Translations under genes and position numbers: made by a program
The notes under the pieces: generated by a model
Told to the model about the DNA's origin: nothing
Database searches by the model: none
Seen by the model: only the letters and a program-made list of their open reading frames with translations
Shown: positions 1-6,555 of the stretch, piece by piece
Position numbering within the stretch: the stretch's first letter is position 1
How the letters are laid out: every line of letters begins with the position of its first letter
Assembly (NCBI RefSeq): GCF_000331775.1
Contig: NZ_CAPJ01000249.1
Coordinates: forward strand, 1 to 13,380
Source of the DNA: Xanthomonas translucens pv. translucens DSM 18974
Lineage (GTDB): Bacteria > Pseudomonadota > Gammaproteobacteria > Xanthomonadales > Xanthomonadaceae
Length of the DNA stretch: 13,380 nt
Direction of reading: 5' to 3'

Positions 1-1
1 G

Positions 2-1258
2 AGCCTGCGCGCGGCGGTGACACGCGCGCTCGACCACGGCATCGACCCGGCCCTGGCCGCCGCGCTACCCGCTGGCGCCAGCACCCTGCACCGCCTGCTC
101 GGCGTCATCCCCGACGTGCCGCGCTTCCGCTTTGATGCCGACAACCCGCTGCCGTTCGACCTGATCGTGGTCGACGAAGCCTCCATGGTCGACCTGCCGC
201 TGATGTGCAAACTGGTCGAAGCCGTCGCCGACGGCACCCAATTGATCCTGCTCGGCGACGCCGACCAGCTGCCCTCGGTGGAAGCCGGCGACGTGCTCGC
301 CGCGATCCTGCAGGCCGCCGGCCCCGGCGATGCCCTGCAAGCGGACGACGCGCAAGCGCTGCACCCGCTGCTCGGCCACACCCGCAGCGACACGCACCGC
401 GGCGGACTCGCCGGCCACCGCGTGCACCTGCTGCGCGGTTACCGTCAGGCGCAGGGTTTCGAACTCGCCCCACTGGCCGATGCCGTGCGCGCTGGCGACG
501 CCGACACCGCCCTGGCCCTGCTGCGCAGCGGCGAACTGGCCGGCGTGCACTTCCACGAAGACAGCGAGGACCCGCTCGCCGCCCGCCGCGATGCCCTGCT
601 CGCGCACTGGCGCGCCCTGGCCGACGCCGAAGACCCTGCGACCGCCCTGCGCGACGCCGCCCGCCTGCGCCTGCTCACCGCCGTGCGCGCCGGCGCGCAA
701 GGCGCCCGCGGCCTCAACACCCGCATCGAACACCTGCTGGCCGACAGCGGCGCCGGCGCCCGCCGCCTCGGCGCCGCCTCGCCCTGGTTCCATGGCCGCC
801 TGCTGCTGGTCACCGAGAACAGCTACCGCCACGGCCTGTTCAACGGCGACGTCGGCATCTGCCTACGCGACGCGCAGGGCGCCCTGGTGGCCTGGTTCGA
901 AGGCGAGGGCGACGGCCAGGTCCGCGGCTTCCACCCCGCCGCGCTGCCCGCGCACGAAAGCGCCTTCGCCATGACCGTGCACAAGGCGCAAGGCAGCGAG
1001 TTCGACGACGTCTGGCTGCAATTGCCCAGCCGCGACGCGCGCGTGCTCAGCCGCGAACTGGTCTACACCGGCCTCACCCGCGCACGCCAGCGCCTGCACC
1101 TGGCCGCCAGCGAAGCCGTGTTGCGCGCCGCGCTGGCAAGGCATGCCGCGCGGATCTCGGGGTTGGCGTGGCGCTTGGGTGGGGAGCAAGAGGCGGCACC
1201 CGCCACGCAAGTGGTGGAAACATCCACGGACACGCCCGTGCAGGGTGCGTTGTTCTAA
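2..1258 (+). CDS. recD: RecD, exodeoxyribonuclease V alpha subunit (5' end outside window)
   Basis: This is the C-terminal part of the RecD helicase subunit of the RecBCD nuclease-helicase, which processes double-strand breaks and degrades unprotected linear DNA. The frame is already open at the window edge, and 418 residues are visible. RecD proteins are usually about 600-700 residues, so the N-terminus with the Walker A loop is missing. Seen in the sequence: the Walker B/motif II segment VVDEASMVDL (about 169-198), a RecD-typical TLHRLLGV segment before it, the late helicase motif MTVHKAQGSEF (about 970-1003) and the final motif VYTGLTRARQRL (about 1062-1098). The Ala/Arg-rich tail after motif VI is not diagnostic. 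The gene ends in TAA. recB and recC would be expected upstream. Family assignment is firm. Confidence 0.95.
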   Translation, partial: SLRAAVTRALDHGIDPALAAALPAGASTLHRLLGVIPDVPRFRFDADNPLPFDLIVVDEASMVDLPLMCKLVEAVADGTQLILLGDADQLPSVEAGDVLAAILQAAGPGDALQADDAQALHPLLGHTRSDTHRGGLAGHRVHLLRGYRQAQGFELAPLADAVRAGDADTALALLRSGELAGVHFHEDSEDPLAARRDALLAHWRALADAEDPATALRDAARLRLLTAVRAGAQGARGLNTRIEHLLADSGAGARRLGAASPWFHGRLLLVTENSYRHGLFNGDVGICLRDAQGALVAWFEGEGDGQVRGFHPAALPAHESAFAMTVHKAQGSEFDDVWLQLPSRDARVLSRELVYTGLTRARQRLHLAASEAVLRAALARHAARISGLAWRLGGEQEAAPATQVVETSTDTPVQGALF

Positions 1259-1483
1259 TGGAGGCGGAACGGAGCGATGGCAGGATCACCTACGGCAGGA
1301 CGGCAGTTTTGCCTATCGCGGTTCCGCGGCGGGCCGGATAGCAGCGTGGGCAAAGAAAGCCTGGTTGCGCGACATCGCCGGCACGCCAGGCATCGGTGGC
1401 GAAAAATTCGCCTTGCTGGCCTGCGGGGGCGATGGCAAGATGGACTGTACGGAATTCTGTCATCCGGGTTTCAGGAGTCGACC

Positions 1484-1819
1484 ATGGGCTTTTCCGCCAG
1501 CGATGTAGTGCCTTTCACCCTTGCACGCGCCAACCTCTCCGAGTTGGCCGACCAGGCGAAGGCCGGCGCCGAGAAGATCATCACCAAGAATGGCGAGAGC
1601 TACGTTGCGCTGATCGACGCCGACCGGCTGGACTACTACCACCGGCTGGAACGCGAGCGCATCCATCTGCTGCTGATCGACGATGCCAAGCGCGGACTGG
1701 CCGACATCGCCGCCGGCCACACAGTCGAAGCGGACGCGGCCATCGGCCAGCTGCAGCAGCGACGCGCCGCGTGCAGTGCGGCAAGCGCTGGCAAGCGCGC
1801 GGCCAAGAAGCGCAGCTGA
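1484..1819 (+). CDS. Phd/YefM-type antitoxin of a type II toxin-antitoxin module
   Basis: A 111-residue protein. Residues 10-50 have the Phd/YefM DNA-binding pattern: RANLSELADQAKAG, then the strand IITKNGESYVALID. This fold binds the operator and its C-terminal part neutralises the cognate toxin. The Ala/Lys/Arg-rich tail (residues 91-111) looks disordered, as antitoxin tails often are. ATG 1484 was chosen because AGGAG (1473-1477) lies six bases upstream. The frame is open further upstream, but that extension has no family similarity. The toxin gene follows after 3 bases, so the two form an operon, and autoregulation of the upstream promoter is expected for the family. I see no convincing promoter between recD and this gene. 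Confidence 0.85.
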   Translation: MGFSASDVVPFTLARANLSELADQAKAGAEKIITKNGESYVALIDADRLDYYHRLERERIHLLLIDDAKRGLADIAAGHTVEADAAIGQLQQRRAACSAASAGKRAAKKRS

Positions 1820-1822
1820 CCG

Positions 1823-2206
1823 TTGTACCGGGTCGAACTGACCGCGAGCTTCCTCGCGAGCCTGAACGCCATCGAGGCGTTCTTGCTGGAAGCCGATGCC
1901 GGTGCCGCCTTCGATGACCTGCTCGCCGAGTTACGCGCCACGGTCATCCCGAACCTGCGGCGTTTCCCACGCATCGGCCGGCATTACCTGGACAACCCGC
2001 CGCAGTCGGCCGAGGCATTGGCGCAGTTGGCCGCGTTGCCGGTGGGCGCGCCCGATGCATTACGCAATTACCCGCATGGCGACTACCTGATGCTCTACAC
2101 GGTGGTGGAGGCGTCCGCCTCCACCACCGCCACGGTGTACTTGCTCTCCATCCGGCATCACCGGCAGCTGTCGTTCGACTTCGCAAGGCTGTGGCCCGGA
2201 GGATGA
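1823..2206 (+). CDS. RelE/ParE-type toxin of the 1484-2206 toxin-antitoxin module
   Basis: A 127-residue protein with the RelE/ParE superfamily layout. An N-terminal strand (YRVELTASF) is followed by two helices, the segment LRRFPRIGRHYLDNPP, and a C-terminal beta sheet (GDYLMLYTVV, TATVYLLSIRHHRQLSFDF). The basic RHHR stretch near the end is typical of the active face in this superfamily. Whether it acts as an mRNA interferase (RelE) or a gyrase inhibitor (ParE) cannot be decided from sequence alone. The only usable start is TTG 1823, because the antitoxin stop TGA (1817-1819) is in the same frame. A weak start three bases after the antitoxin stop implies translational coupling and low toxin output. 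It is slightly longer than the usual 90-110 residues. Confidence 0.8.
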   Translation: MYRVELTASFLASLNAIEAFLLEADAGAAFDDLLAELRATVIPNLRRFPRIGRHYLDNPPQSAEALAQLAALPVGAPDALRNYPHGDYLMLYTVVEASASTTATVYLLSIRHHRQLSFDFARLWPGG

Positions 2207-2309
2207 TGGCGGCCGGCGGGCACGTGCACCTAACGCCCGTTCTCTTTCATCCTCGGCTCCCTGGGGGGAGCGCAGGCGGAGTAATTGCCTGCGTCCTGTT
2301 CGCGCGCGC

Positions 2310-2642
2310 TTACTTGGCTGGAACGCGCTGGTACTCGTCGCTGCCGGTGCGCAGGTGCCCATTGGCCTGGTCGATGGCGAAGTTCACCGTTTCGCCGTCG
2401 TTGGAGACCTGCAACACGCCATCCTTATAGACGGCCGGGTAGCTCTCGGTCTTGGGCTTGCGGCTGAAGAACCGCGGCGTGGTGTTGCGCACCATGAAGG
2501 ACTCGCCGTTGCGCTCGATATCCATCACCTCGTCCTGCGCTTGCACGTTGACCCAGTGGCCGACGTACTTCTCGCCCTCCACCCGGGCGCAGCCGGTCAT
2601 CAGCATCGCCGCGGCCAGCGCGGCACCCATCCACTTCGTCAT
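2310..2642 (-). CDS. Small predicted lipoprotein, hypothetical
   Basis: A 110-residue protein. Its N-terminus (MTKWMGAALAAAMLMTGC) is a lipoprotein signal peptide, with a lipobox-like MTGC and the lipidated cysteine at residue 18. The mature part (ARVEGEKYVGHWVNV..., DIERNGESFMVRNTTPRF..., YKDGVLQVSNDGETVNFAID) reads as a small beta-rich domain of alternating strands, with a gly-his-trp start reminiscent of lipocalin-like or DUF-type small lipoproteins. I cannot name the family. ATG 2642 was preferred over the upstream in-frame start because GGAGAG sits just ahead of it and the signal peptide starts there. The gene is monocistronic and converges with the toxin gene ending at 2206. Confidence 0.75.
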   Translation of the reverse strand: MTKWMGAALAAAMLMTGCARVEGEKYVGHWVNVQAQDEVMDIERNGESFMVRNTTPRFFSRKPKTESYPAVYKDGVLQVSNDGETVNFAIDQANGHLRTGSDEYQRVPAK

Positions 2643-2675
2643 GTCCAGCTCTCCGGTGTTGAAATCGGCGCAAGG

Positions 2676-2705
2676 ATGATGAGTTTCGGATGTATGGGAG
2701 GTCAA
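2676..2705 (-). promoter_or_regulatory. Possible sigma70 promoter of the lipoprotein gene
   Basis: Reading the minus strand, TTGACC (2705-2700) is followed after 18 bases by CATCAT (2681-2676), about 34 bases before the ATG at 2642. The -35 matches five of six consensus bases and the -10 four of six. This is a pattern match only. Confidence 0.4.
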
Positions 2706-2911
2706 CATTGCAGGCGTGAAAGGCGCCAATCGTGCCGAAAGCGCAAGTGCGCCAAGCGGGCACCGGTGCTTTCAACGCGACGGTGGGACGTCGCCGCGGG
2801 CGAACGCGGCCAGCGCGTGACGTTCCCGTTCGACCCAGCAACCAAGAGCCGTCGATGACGCGGGCGCGGTCGTTGCCCGCAGCGCAGGCGTGCAGCTCCT
2901 ACACCGGCACG

Positions 2912-3358
2912 CTACGGCAATGCAGCCCGGAGACGGGCGGCCAGCGCAACGCGCTGCTGGGTGGCATAGCGCACTTTCTGCCCCCCATACAGACCGTCGT
3001 TCGCGTAGCGCGGGAACACGTGCAGATGGTAGTGCCACACATCCTGATTGCCGGCCGGCCCGTTGTGTTGGCGCGTGGAGATGCCTTCGCAGCCGAAGGC
3101 CGCCAGCATCGCGTGCGCGAGGCGCCGCGTGGCGCGGAAGACCTCGCGGCCCAGGGCGTCAGGCATGTCCAACACGTTCTCGTAATGGCCACGCGGGATC
3201 ACCAGGCAGTTGCCTTGGATGCCGGCGTAGTGGTGCGTCGGCACCAAGGCGAACACGTTGGCGTCCACCAGCACAACGGCCGACTCCTGCACAGGCGAGG
3301 GCAGCGTGGCGGCGATACCGCAGAACGGACAGTCGTACCCAGGGGGAGCGTGCTGCAT
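2912..3358 (-). CDS. HIT-family (histidine triad) nucleotide hydrolase
   Basis: A 148-residue protein of the HIT superfamily, which hydrolyses dinucleoside polyphosphates or nucleoside phosphoramidates through a nucleotidyl-histidine intermediate. The triad is visible as HYHLHVFPR (His109, His111, His113), preceded by the family signature QHNGPAGNQDVWHYH. Near the N-terminus CPFC (Cys10, Cys13) gives the zinc-binding pair found in the longer HIT proteins. The middle part (LVIPRGHYENVLDMP) fits the conserved strand and loop before the triad. ATG 3358 was chosen because homology-like sequence starts there. It has no good ribosome-binding site, and an in-frame start 72 bases upstream (3430) remains possible. 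The gene is apparently monocistronic; the natural substrate cannot be told from sequence. Confidence 0.9.
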   Translation of the reverse strand: MQHAPPGYDCPFCGIAATLPSPVQESAVVLVDANVFALVPTHHYAGIQGNCLVIPRGHYENVLDMPDALGREVFRATRRLAHAMLAAFGCEGISTRQHNGPAGNQDVWHYHLHVFPRYANDGLYGGQKVRYATQQRVALAARLRAALP

Positions 3359-3534
3359 GAGGCGCAACGGCGAAGAGAACCCACTGTGTGGCGGGAGCGG
3401 ATTCTGTGGCGGGTTCCGGCGACGCGTCAATCGGACAACGCAACTGGTGGGCTGGCGCCGATCGCCATACCGCTCGGACGGTGGATGGCGGAGAAGTGCA
3501 CACTGATCCCAAGCTTCGTGGCCTTGAAGTGGAA

Positions 3535-3843
3535 CTACAGCCTGTCGGCCAGGCGAGCCATCAAGTCCATGCGTTCGTGAAAGATCGCCACAATCAACGC
3601 CGGGGCGTTTTCACGTGGCAAGCAGAAGACGTAGTGGTGTGCACAGTGCGCCGCCCGCAGCGCCTGGTAGAGCGCGCCAAGCTCCCTGAACGTTCCTTCG
3701 CCCTCTGCGAGGCGCGCAATGCCGCGTTCCAGGTCTGCGATGTACCGGCGCACCTGCGGTTTTCCCCAGCGTTGCATCGTGTAGCGGATGACCCCACGCA
3801 GATCGGCCTCCGCCGCCTCGGTGAGGACGTAGCGCTTGGTCAA
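3535..3843 (-). CDS. ParE/RelE-type toxin of the 3535-4094 toxin-antitoxin module
   Basis: A 102-residue protein of the ParE/RelE superfamily. It begins with the family strand-helix pattern (YVLTEAAEADLRGVIRYTMQRWG, where the acidic AEADL motif and the Trp-Gly turn are typical of ParE). A helix follows (VRRYIADLERGIARLAEG), and it ends with the C-terminal sheet YVFCLPRENAPALIVAIFHERMDLMARLADRL. The F-H-E-R-M-D-L ending is characteristic of ParE-type toxins, which usually target DNA gyrase, but the target is not proven here. The start is TTG 3843, which overlaps the antitoxin TGA stop by four bases (TTGA), so translation is probably coupled and weak. No separate ribosome-binding site is evident. 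Confidence 0.87.
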   Translation of the reverse strand: MTKRYVLTEAAEADLRGVIRYTMQRWGKPQVRRYIADLERGIARLAEGEGTFRELGALYQALRAAHCAHHYVFCLPRENAPALIVAIFHERMDLMARLADRL

Positions 3844-4094
3844 ACGCGGCGGCCCTCGGCCAGTTCTTCATCGAGAATGTCGCCGACGCTCTTGGCGGAC
3901 ACCTTGCCCGCAAGTCCCTCGTTGATGCGCGCTCCCAACACGGCTTTCAATTCGTGCCACGTCCGATCGGCGTCCACGTCGCCGGGAAACAAGCGTTCCA
4001 GCGCGTATTGCTTGATGGTCTTGCCCTGCAACGCGGCCAGCGCCTTGAGGCTCTGGTGCTGCTGATCGCTGAGATCGATGGTCAACCGGCTCAT
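3840..4094 (-). CDS. Ribbon-helix-helix (ParD-like) antitoxin
   Basis: An 84-residue protein. The first half (MSRLTIDLSDQQHQSLKALAALQGKTIKQYALERLF) has the ribbon-helix-helix pattern: a short strand RLTIDL, helix A, a turn, then helix B. This forms a dimeric DNA-binding domain that represses its own operon. The second half (about residues 37-84, ending SVGDILDEELAEGRRV) is acidic and is the likely toxin-binding tail. ATG 4094 is supported by GGAGA (4104-4100 on the minus strand), six bases ahead. An imperfect palindrome, TGGAG-N2-CTCCA, covers this ribosome-binding site and could be part of the operator. The gene overlaps the toxin gene by four bases. This module is unrelated in antitoxin type to the 1484-2206 module. 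Confidence 0.85.
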   Translation of the reverse strand: MSRLTIDLSDQQHQSLKALAALQGKTIKQYALERLFPGDVDADRTWHELKAVLGARINEGLAGKVSAKSVGDILDEELAEGRRV

Positions 4095-4253
4095 GGAGGT
4101 CTCCAAAAACGCACAAACCCACATTAGCACATTGGAGATTGAGCGCCAAAGCTTGGTGGGTGAATCGCCCCTGTTCGCATGGCGCAGCGCCCTGTTCAAC
4201 GCCATGCCGATCGGCGAAGCGGACCCTGCTGGACAGGCCGAGGCGCGTGCGAG

Positions 4254-4273
4254 CAAGTACAGTCAAGTACAGT
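4254..4273. repeat. Tandem direct repeat, 2 x CAAGTACAGT
   Basis: Two exact, adjacent 10-base copies (4254-4263 and 4264-4273). They lie exactly where the sequence turns from G+C-rich to A/T-rich, so they may mark an insertion boundary or a slippage event. Confidence 0.8.
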
Positions 4274-4285
4274 GCCAGAGGAAAT

Positions 4286-4423
4286 ATGCTTTTCAAACAG
4301 ATACTTCCTCTGGCCCCGTTGTTACCGTTGTTAATCGCTGGGCGACACCAAGGCCGCTCGTACTGGTTTGACTCGAAATCTTTCAGAGAGGCTACTAAGC
4401 AACGATCTATCGATAGCAGCTAA
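4286..4423 (+). CDS. Possible small hydrophobic protein or gene fragment
   Basis: A 45-codon frame beginning with ATG 4286. AGAGGA (4277-4282) is placed well as a ribosome-binding site. The first 19 residues (MLFKQILPLAPLLPLLIAG) are hydrophobic and could be a membrane segment or signal peptide. The rest (RHQGRSYWFDSKSFREATKQ...) is polar. It could be a genuine small membrane protein or the 5' remnant of a larger gene. No family is recognised and chance is a real possibility. Confidence 0.25.
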   Translation: MLFKQILPLAPLLPLLIAGRHQGRSYWFDSKSFREATKQRSIDSS

Positions 4424-4459
4424 ATGCTTTGCCGGGTAATGTATCATCTGTGACGCATT

Positions 4460-4489
4460 TTGAAATTAAGATGCCAATAAAATTATTAT
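4460..4489 (+). promoter_or_regulatory. Candidate promoter of the 4536 gene
   Basis: TTGAAA (4460-4465) is followed after 18 bases by TATTAT (4484-4489). A perfect TATAAT lies at 4491-4496, but without a -35 at normal distance. The surrounding DNA is very A/T-rich, so spurious matches are likely. Confidence 0.4.
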
Positions 4490-4535
4490 CTATAATATTT
4501 ATTATAACGTAAATTGCGAAAAGAGCTAAATAGCT

Positions 4536-5294
4536 ATGAATCAAAAAACTGTCGGACTAGGCGTTCTGGCGATAGCCATCGTCGTGGGCCTTGTGTGGAT
4601 GCAGCGTATCGGGAAGGATGAAGGTGTAGAAGCGAATAGTGGGAACGCTGCCCCGACTGTATCCTCCGATGTTTCGCATTCTACCGACCCCATTCCAAGC
4701 TCCAAAGCTGTTTTATCTAACGACGCTCCGAAAAAAAAATCAGTCAGGCATCCTTTTCCAGAAGTCCCTCGAACACGAGAAGGGTTGAGCTTTAAGGATG
4801 ATCCGTCCTTTGCGGAAAGTAAAGCGGAGCAGCAGTGGTTGGATCGTCATGGTTATCCCAATGAGAAGCAATGGGAAGCGTACATGCTTGCCCCAGATGC
4901 ACTTTTGAAGCAGGCGGCTGAAGCCGGTGACATGGCTGCTCAAGCAATGCTTGATGCAAGGTTGCTTCCCGTCGATAGACAAGCTCAGCAGCGCCTTATT
5001 GAAGCGGGCGCTGAAGGAAATTTGTTTGCGTTGAGTATGCTCGCCTCTTATCAAGGTGGAAGCAGCGGTGGAGATCCTGTGGCGGCGTACGCTTTGTCGC
5101 GCGTCACGGAAATGCGAGGTGACACACGGGCTGGAATAACAAGGGATTTGATGATAACTAAGCCGCTTTCAAATGAGCAAAGGATGCTGGGTGAAGCAGA
5201 GGCGCTACGTCTGAATGAGGCTATCGAAAAAATCTACATAGCAAAACATGGGGTTGCTCCATCTCTGGATAAACGCCCAATTGGGTTTAAATAG
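4536..5294 (+). CDS. Orphan membrane-anchored protein with Sel1-like helical repeats, hypothetical
   Basis: A 252-residue protein with one N-terminal membrane segment (about residues 5-22, VGLGVLAIAIVVGLVWM). A low-complexity linker rich in Ser, Pro, Asp and Lys follows (residues 25-75), then a soluble, probably periplasmic, helical domain. Within it, LLKQAAEAGDMAAQAMLDARLL and RLIEAGAEGNLFALSMLASYQGG...GDPVAAYAL resemble Sel1-type repeats (A-x2-G-x3-A-x2-L spacing), a protein-interaction fold. I do not recognise a specific family. Codon use is clearly more A/T-rich than in all neighbours, suggesting transfer. A run of nine A (4731-4739) in the linker is a possible slippage site. The start is ATG 4536, with GAAAAGAG ahead of it. 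No partner gene is adjacent on this strand. Confidence 0.7.
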   Translation: MNQKTVGLGVLAIAIVVGLVWMQRIGKDEGVEANSGNAAPTVSSDVSHSTDPIPSSKAVLSNDAPKKKSVRHPFPEVPRTREGLSFKDDPSFAESKAEQQWLDRHGYPNEKQWEAYMLAPDALLKQAAEAGDMAAQAMLDARLLPVDRQAQQRLIEAGAEGNLFALSMLASYQGGSSGGDPVAAYALSRVTEMRGDTRAGITRDLMITKPLSNEQRMLGEAEALRLNEAIEKIYIAKHGVAPSLDKRPIGFK

Positions 5295-5410
5295 CAAGTT
5301 CGGCTTTCAATTAAGGATGATGCAATGGATGGCGGCCGGGAGACTCCCTTGTATTTGAAATGGATCGACTTTTTAATTTCTAATATCTGAATATTTTTGG
5401 ATCAAAGTAA

Positions 5411-5430
5411 CGGGGTCATATTTACTTATA
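5411..5430. repeat. Possible remnant end of a transposon-like repeat
   Basis: The sequence CGGGGTCATATTTACTTATA closes the A/T-rich island. From memory, GGGGTCA-type motifs occur at the edges of REP-associated (RAYT) transposase elements in proteobacteria. No transposase and no second copy of the motif were found in the window, so this is weak. Confidence 0.2.
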
Positions 5431-6250
5431 CAGTTCCTCGGCATCGCGGGAACTGACTGCATCCAAGAAAGGCTTCACCCGTGCGCCTGTTGGTCCGCTG
5501 TACCAGCGCGCTCCCACATTGTCGGCACGCGGGCAATTGAGTTGCAGCGTCGTTCGCTGGAACAAGCGCTGGTTCGATTCGGGGTTTGGGAGAGGACGGA
5601 ACCTTGCCGCCGCGTTGCGCCGCCTGGATCATCTCTAGTAATCGTTCGCCACCGATCAGTTCGATCGGCTTGCCCTGTGCAAACCGCGCCGCATCTTTCG
5701 TATAGCTGCCGATGCAAACGATCTTCACCGCGTGGGCCTGGTGATGCGCCAGCAGCCCATACATCTCGCGAACGACGCTGACGCCGACCTGCTGCCGCCT
5801 CCATTGCTTGCACTGCACCAGCGTGCGGCGACCCTCCTTGCGCAGGACTAGGTCGATGCCGCCGTCGGCGCCGCCCAGGCCGGTTTCTTCCACGCTGTAG
5901 CCTTGCCGGCGGAAGGCTTCGCCGACGAGTAGTTCGAATTGGCGCCAGCCGCCGGCGGCGAGGCTTTCCAGGGTGGTGCGGGTGTCTAGCAAGCGGCGGC
6001 GATGGCGTGCGCTTAGGAAGGAGAACAGCGCAGCCATCCAGCAGACGAGCAGCACGATCCAAGCAAGCGGCGCGAGCGTGCTGTCCGATTGTTGCGCGAT
6101 GCCTTGCGCCAACATGCCGCCATGTTGGGAGAGCCACCATGCGAGCCCATAGCGCACAACAAGAAAGCCAGCGATGCCGGCCGCTAGTCCAAGCGGCCAC
6201 GGCAATGCTGCCAGCGCGTCAAAACCGGTGTTTCCCCGTTTGCGTCCCAT
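5426..6250 (-). CDS. Membrane-anchored Mrr-type endonuclease with C4 zinc finger
   Basis: A 274-residue protein. Two hydrophobic segments (about residues 18-38 and 60-80) precede a restriction-endonuclease-like Mrr catalytic domain (about 97-212). The PD-(D/E)xK core is visible: GWRQFELLVGEAFRRQGY, then Asp133 in GGIDLVL, then Gln146-x-Lys148 in VQCKQW. The Mrr-type tail SYTKDAARFAQGKPIELIGGERLLEMI follows. The C-terminus has four cysteines (242, 245, 264, 270) in the topoisomerase-type C4 zinc-finger pattern, probably for DNA binding. Mrr-family enzymes cut modified or foreign DNA; membrane-anchored versions are known but their targets are unclear. ATG 6250 follows GGGGGT, and the frame stays open upstream to 6463 without domain support. 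The start codon region lies inside a dispersed repeat (6236-6286). Confidence 0.85.
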   Translation of the reverse strand: MGRKRGNTGFDALAALPWPLGLAAGIAGFLVVRYGLAWWLSQHGGMLAQGIAQQSDSTLAPLAWIVLLVCWMAALFSFLSARHRRRLLDTRTTLESLAAGGWRQFELLVGEAFRRQGYSVEETGLGGADGGIDLVLRKEGRRTLVQCKQWRRQQVGVSVVREMYGLLAHHQAHAVKIVCIGSYTKDAARFAQGKPIELIGGERLLEMIQAAQRGGKVPSSPKPRIEPALVPANDAATQLPACRQCGSALVQRTNRRTGEAFLGCSQFPRCRGTV

Positions 6251-6286
6251 GCGACCCCCGTCCCAGAGCCAAACATAGCGCCAGAA
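6236..6286. repeat. Dispersed repeat copy A (pairs with 8858-8908)
   Basis: These 51 bases align without gaps to 8858-8908 with 41 matches by eye. The identical blocks include CCGTTTGCGT and CCATGCGA. This copy spans the start codon of the Mrr-type gene. It looks like a member of an intergenic or 5'-leader repeat family of this genome. Confidence 0.7.
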
Positions 6287-6555
6287 CCGCTGGTTGTCCG
6301 TATGGTGCTTGCGCCGTCTACGAATCGAGACACTAGGTACTGCGCCAGCAGATACGGAACGGCCTCTCAAGGCCATGCGACAGGCGTTGAGCCCGCTGGC
6401 TCCTGAGGCAGTCGAGGACCTGCGGTCGTGGTGGAACATGGAAAATTTCGTGGTGCTTATCACATATTTCTAGACCCTGAGGTTTAGCTACCTACTTGCG
6501 TACAAGTCTTTGCACATTGTAGAAAACGCTCACACCACTCAGGGAAGGAGGAGGC
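6251..6555 (+). other. Intergenic stretch between the divergent Mrr gene and the HExxH operon
   Basis: A 305-base gap. Its first 36 bases belong to dispersed repeat copy A. The middle has an open plus frame from about 6277 to 6473 that reads protein-like near its end (see 6375-6473). Positions 6480-6555 should hold the promoter of the 6556 operon; only a weak TTGCGT (6496-6501) with a poor -10 (around 6518-6524) is visible. Confidence 0.5.
6375..6473 (+). pseudogene. Possible gene remnant or small protein
   Basis: A 32-residue frame from ATG 6375 to TAG 6473 reads MRQALSPLAPEAVEDLR followed by SWWNMENFVVLITYF. The amphipathic helix and aromatic cluster look more protein-like than typical chance frames. 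In the same frame the reading is open upstream to about 6277 (containing RLRIETLGTAPADTERPLKA). No ribosome-binding site is convincing and no family is recognised. It could be the 3' remnant of a lost gene. Confidence 0.25.

Larger units (their letters stand above)
4095..4535 (+). other. Intergenic stretch at a GC to AT transition
   Basis: A 441-base gap between the divergent antitoxin gene and the 4536 gene. Base composition changes clearly near 4254-4280, from G+C-rich to A/T-rich, at a tandem duplication (CAAGTACAGT twice, 4254-4273). It contains one small open frame with a good ribosome-binding site (4286-4423) and a candidate promoter (4460-4489), both listed separately. No complete known gene is visible here. 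Confidence 0.5.

Noticed and set aside
65..832. Long open frame on the minus strand (255 codons)
   Set aside because: It lies antisense to recD, where the helicase motifs are clear. The product is rich in Gly, Gln, Val and Ala, as expected of a shadow in G+C-rich DNA.
2256..2271. GCTCCC-TGGG-GGGAGC hairpin between converging genes
   Set aside because: The 6-bp stem has no T run on either strand; too weak to call as a terminator.
2732..3580. Open frame of 282 codons on the plus strand
   Set aside because: It runs antisense to the HIT gene, which has the full histidine triad. The product has no domain-like features.
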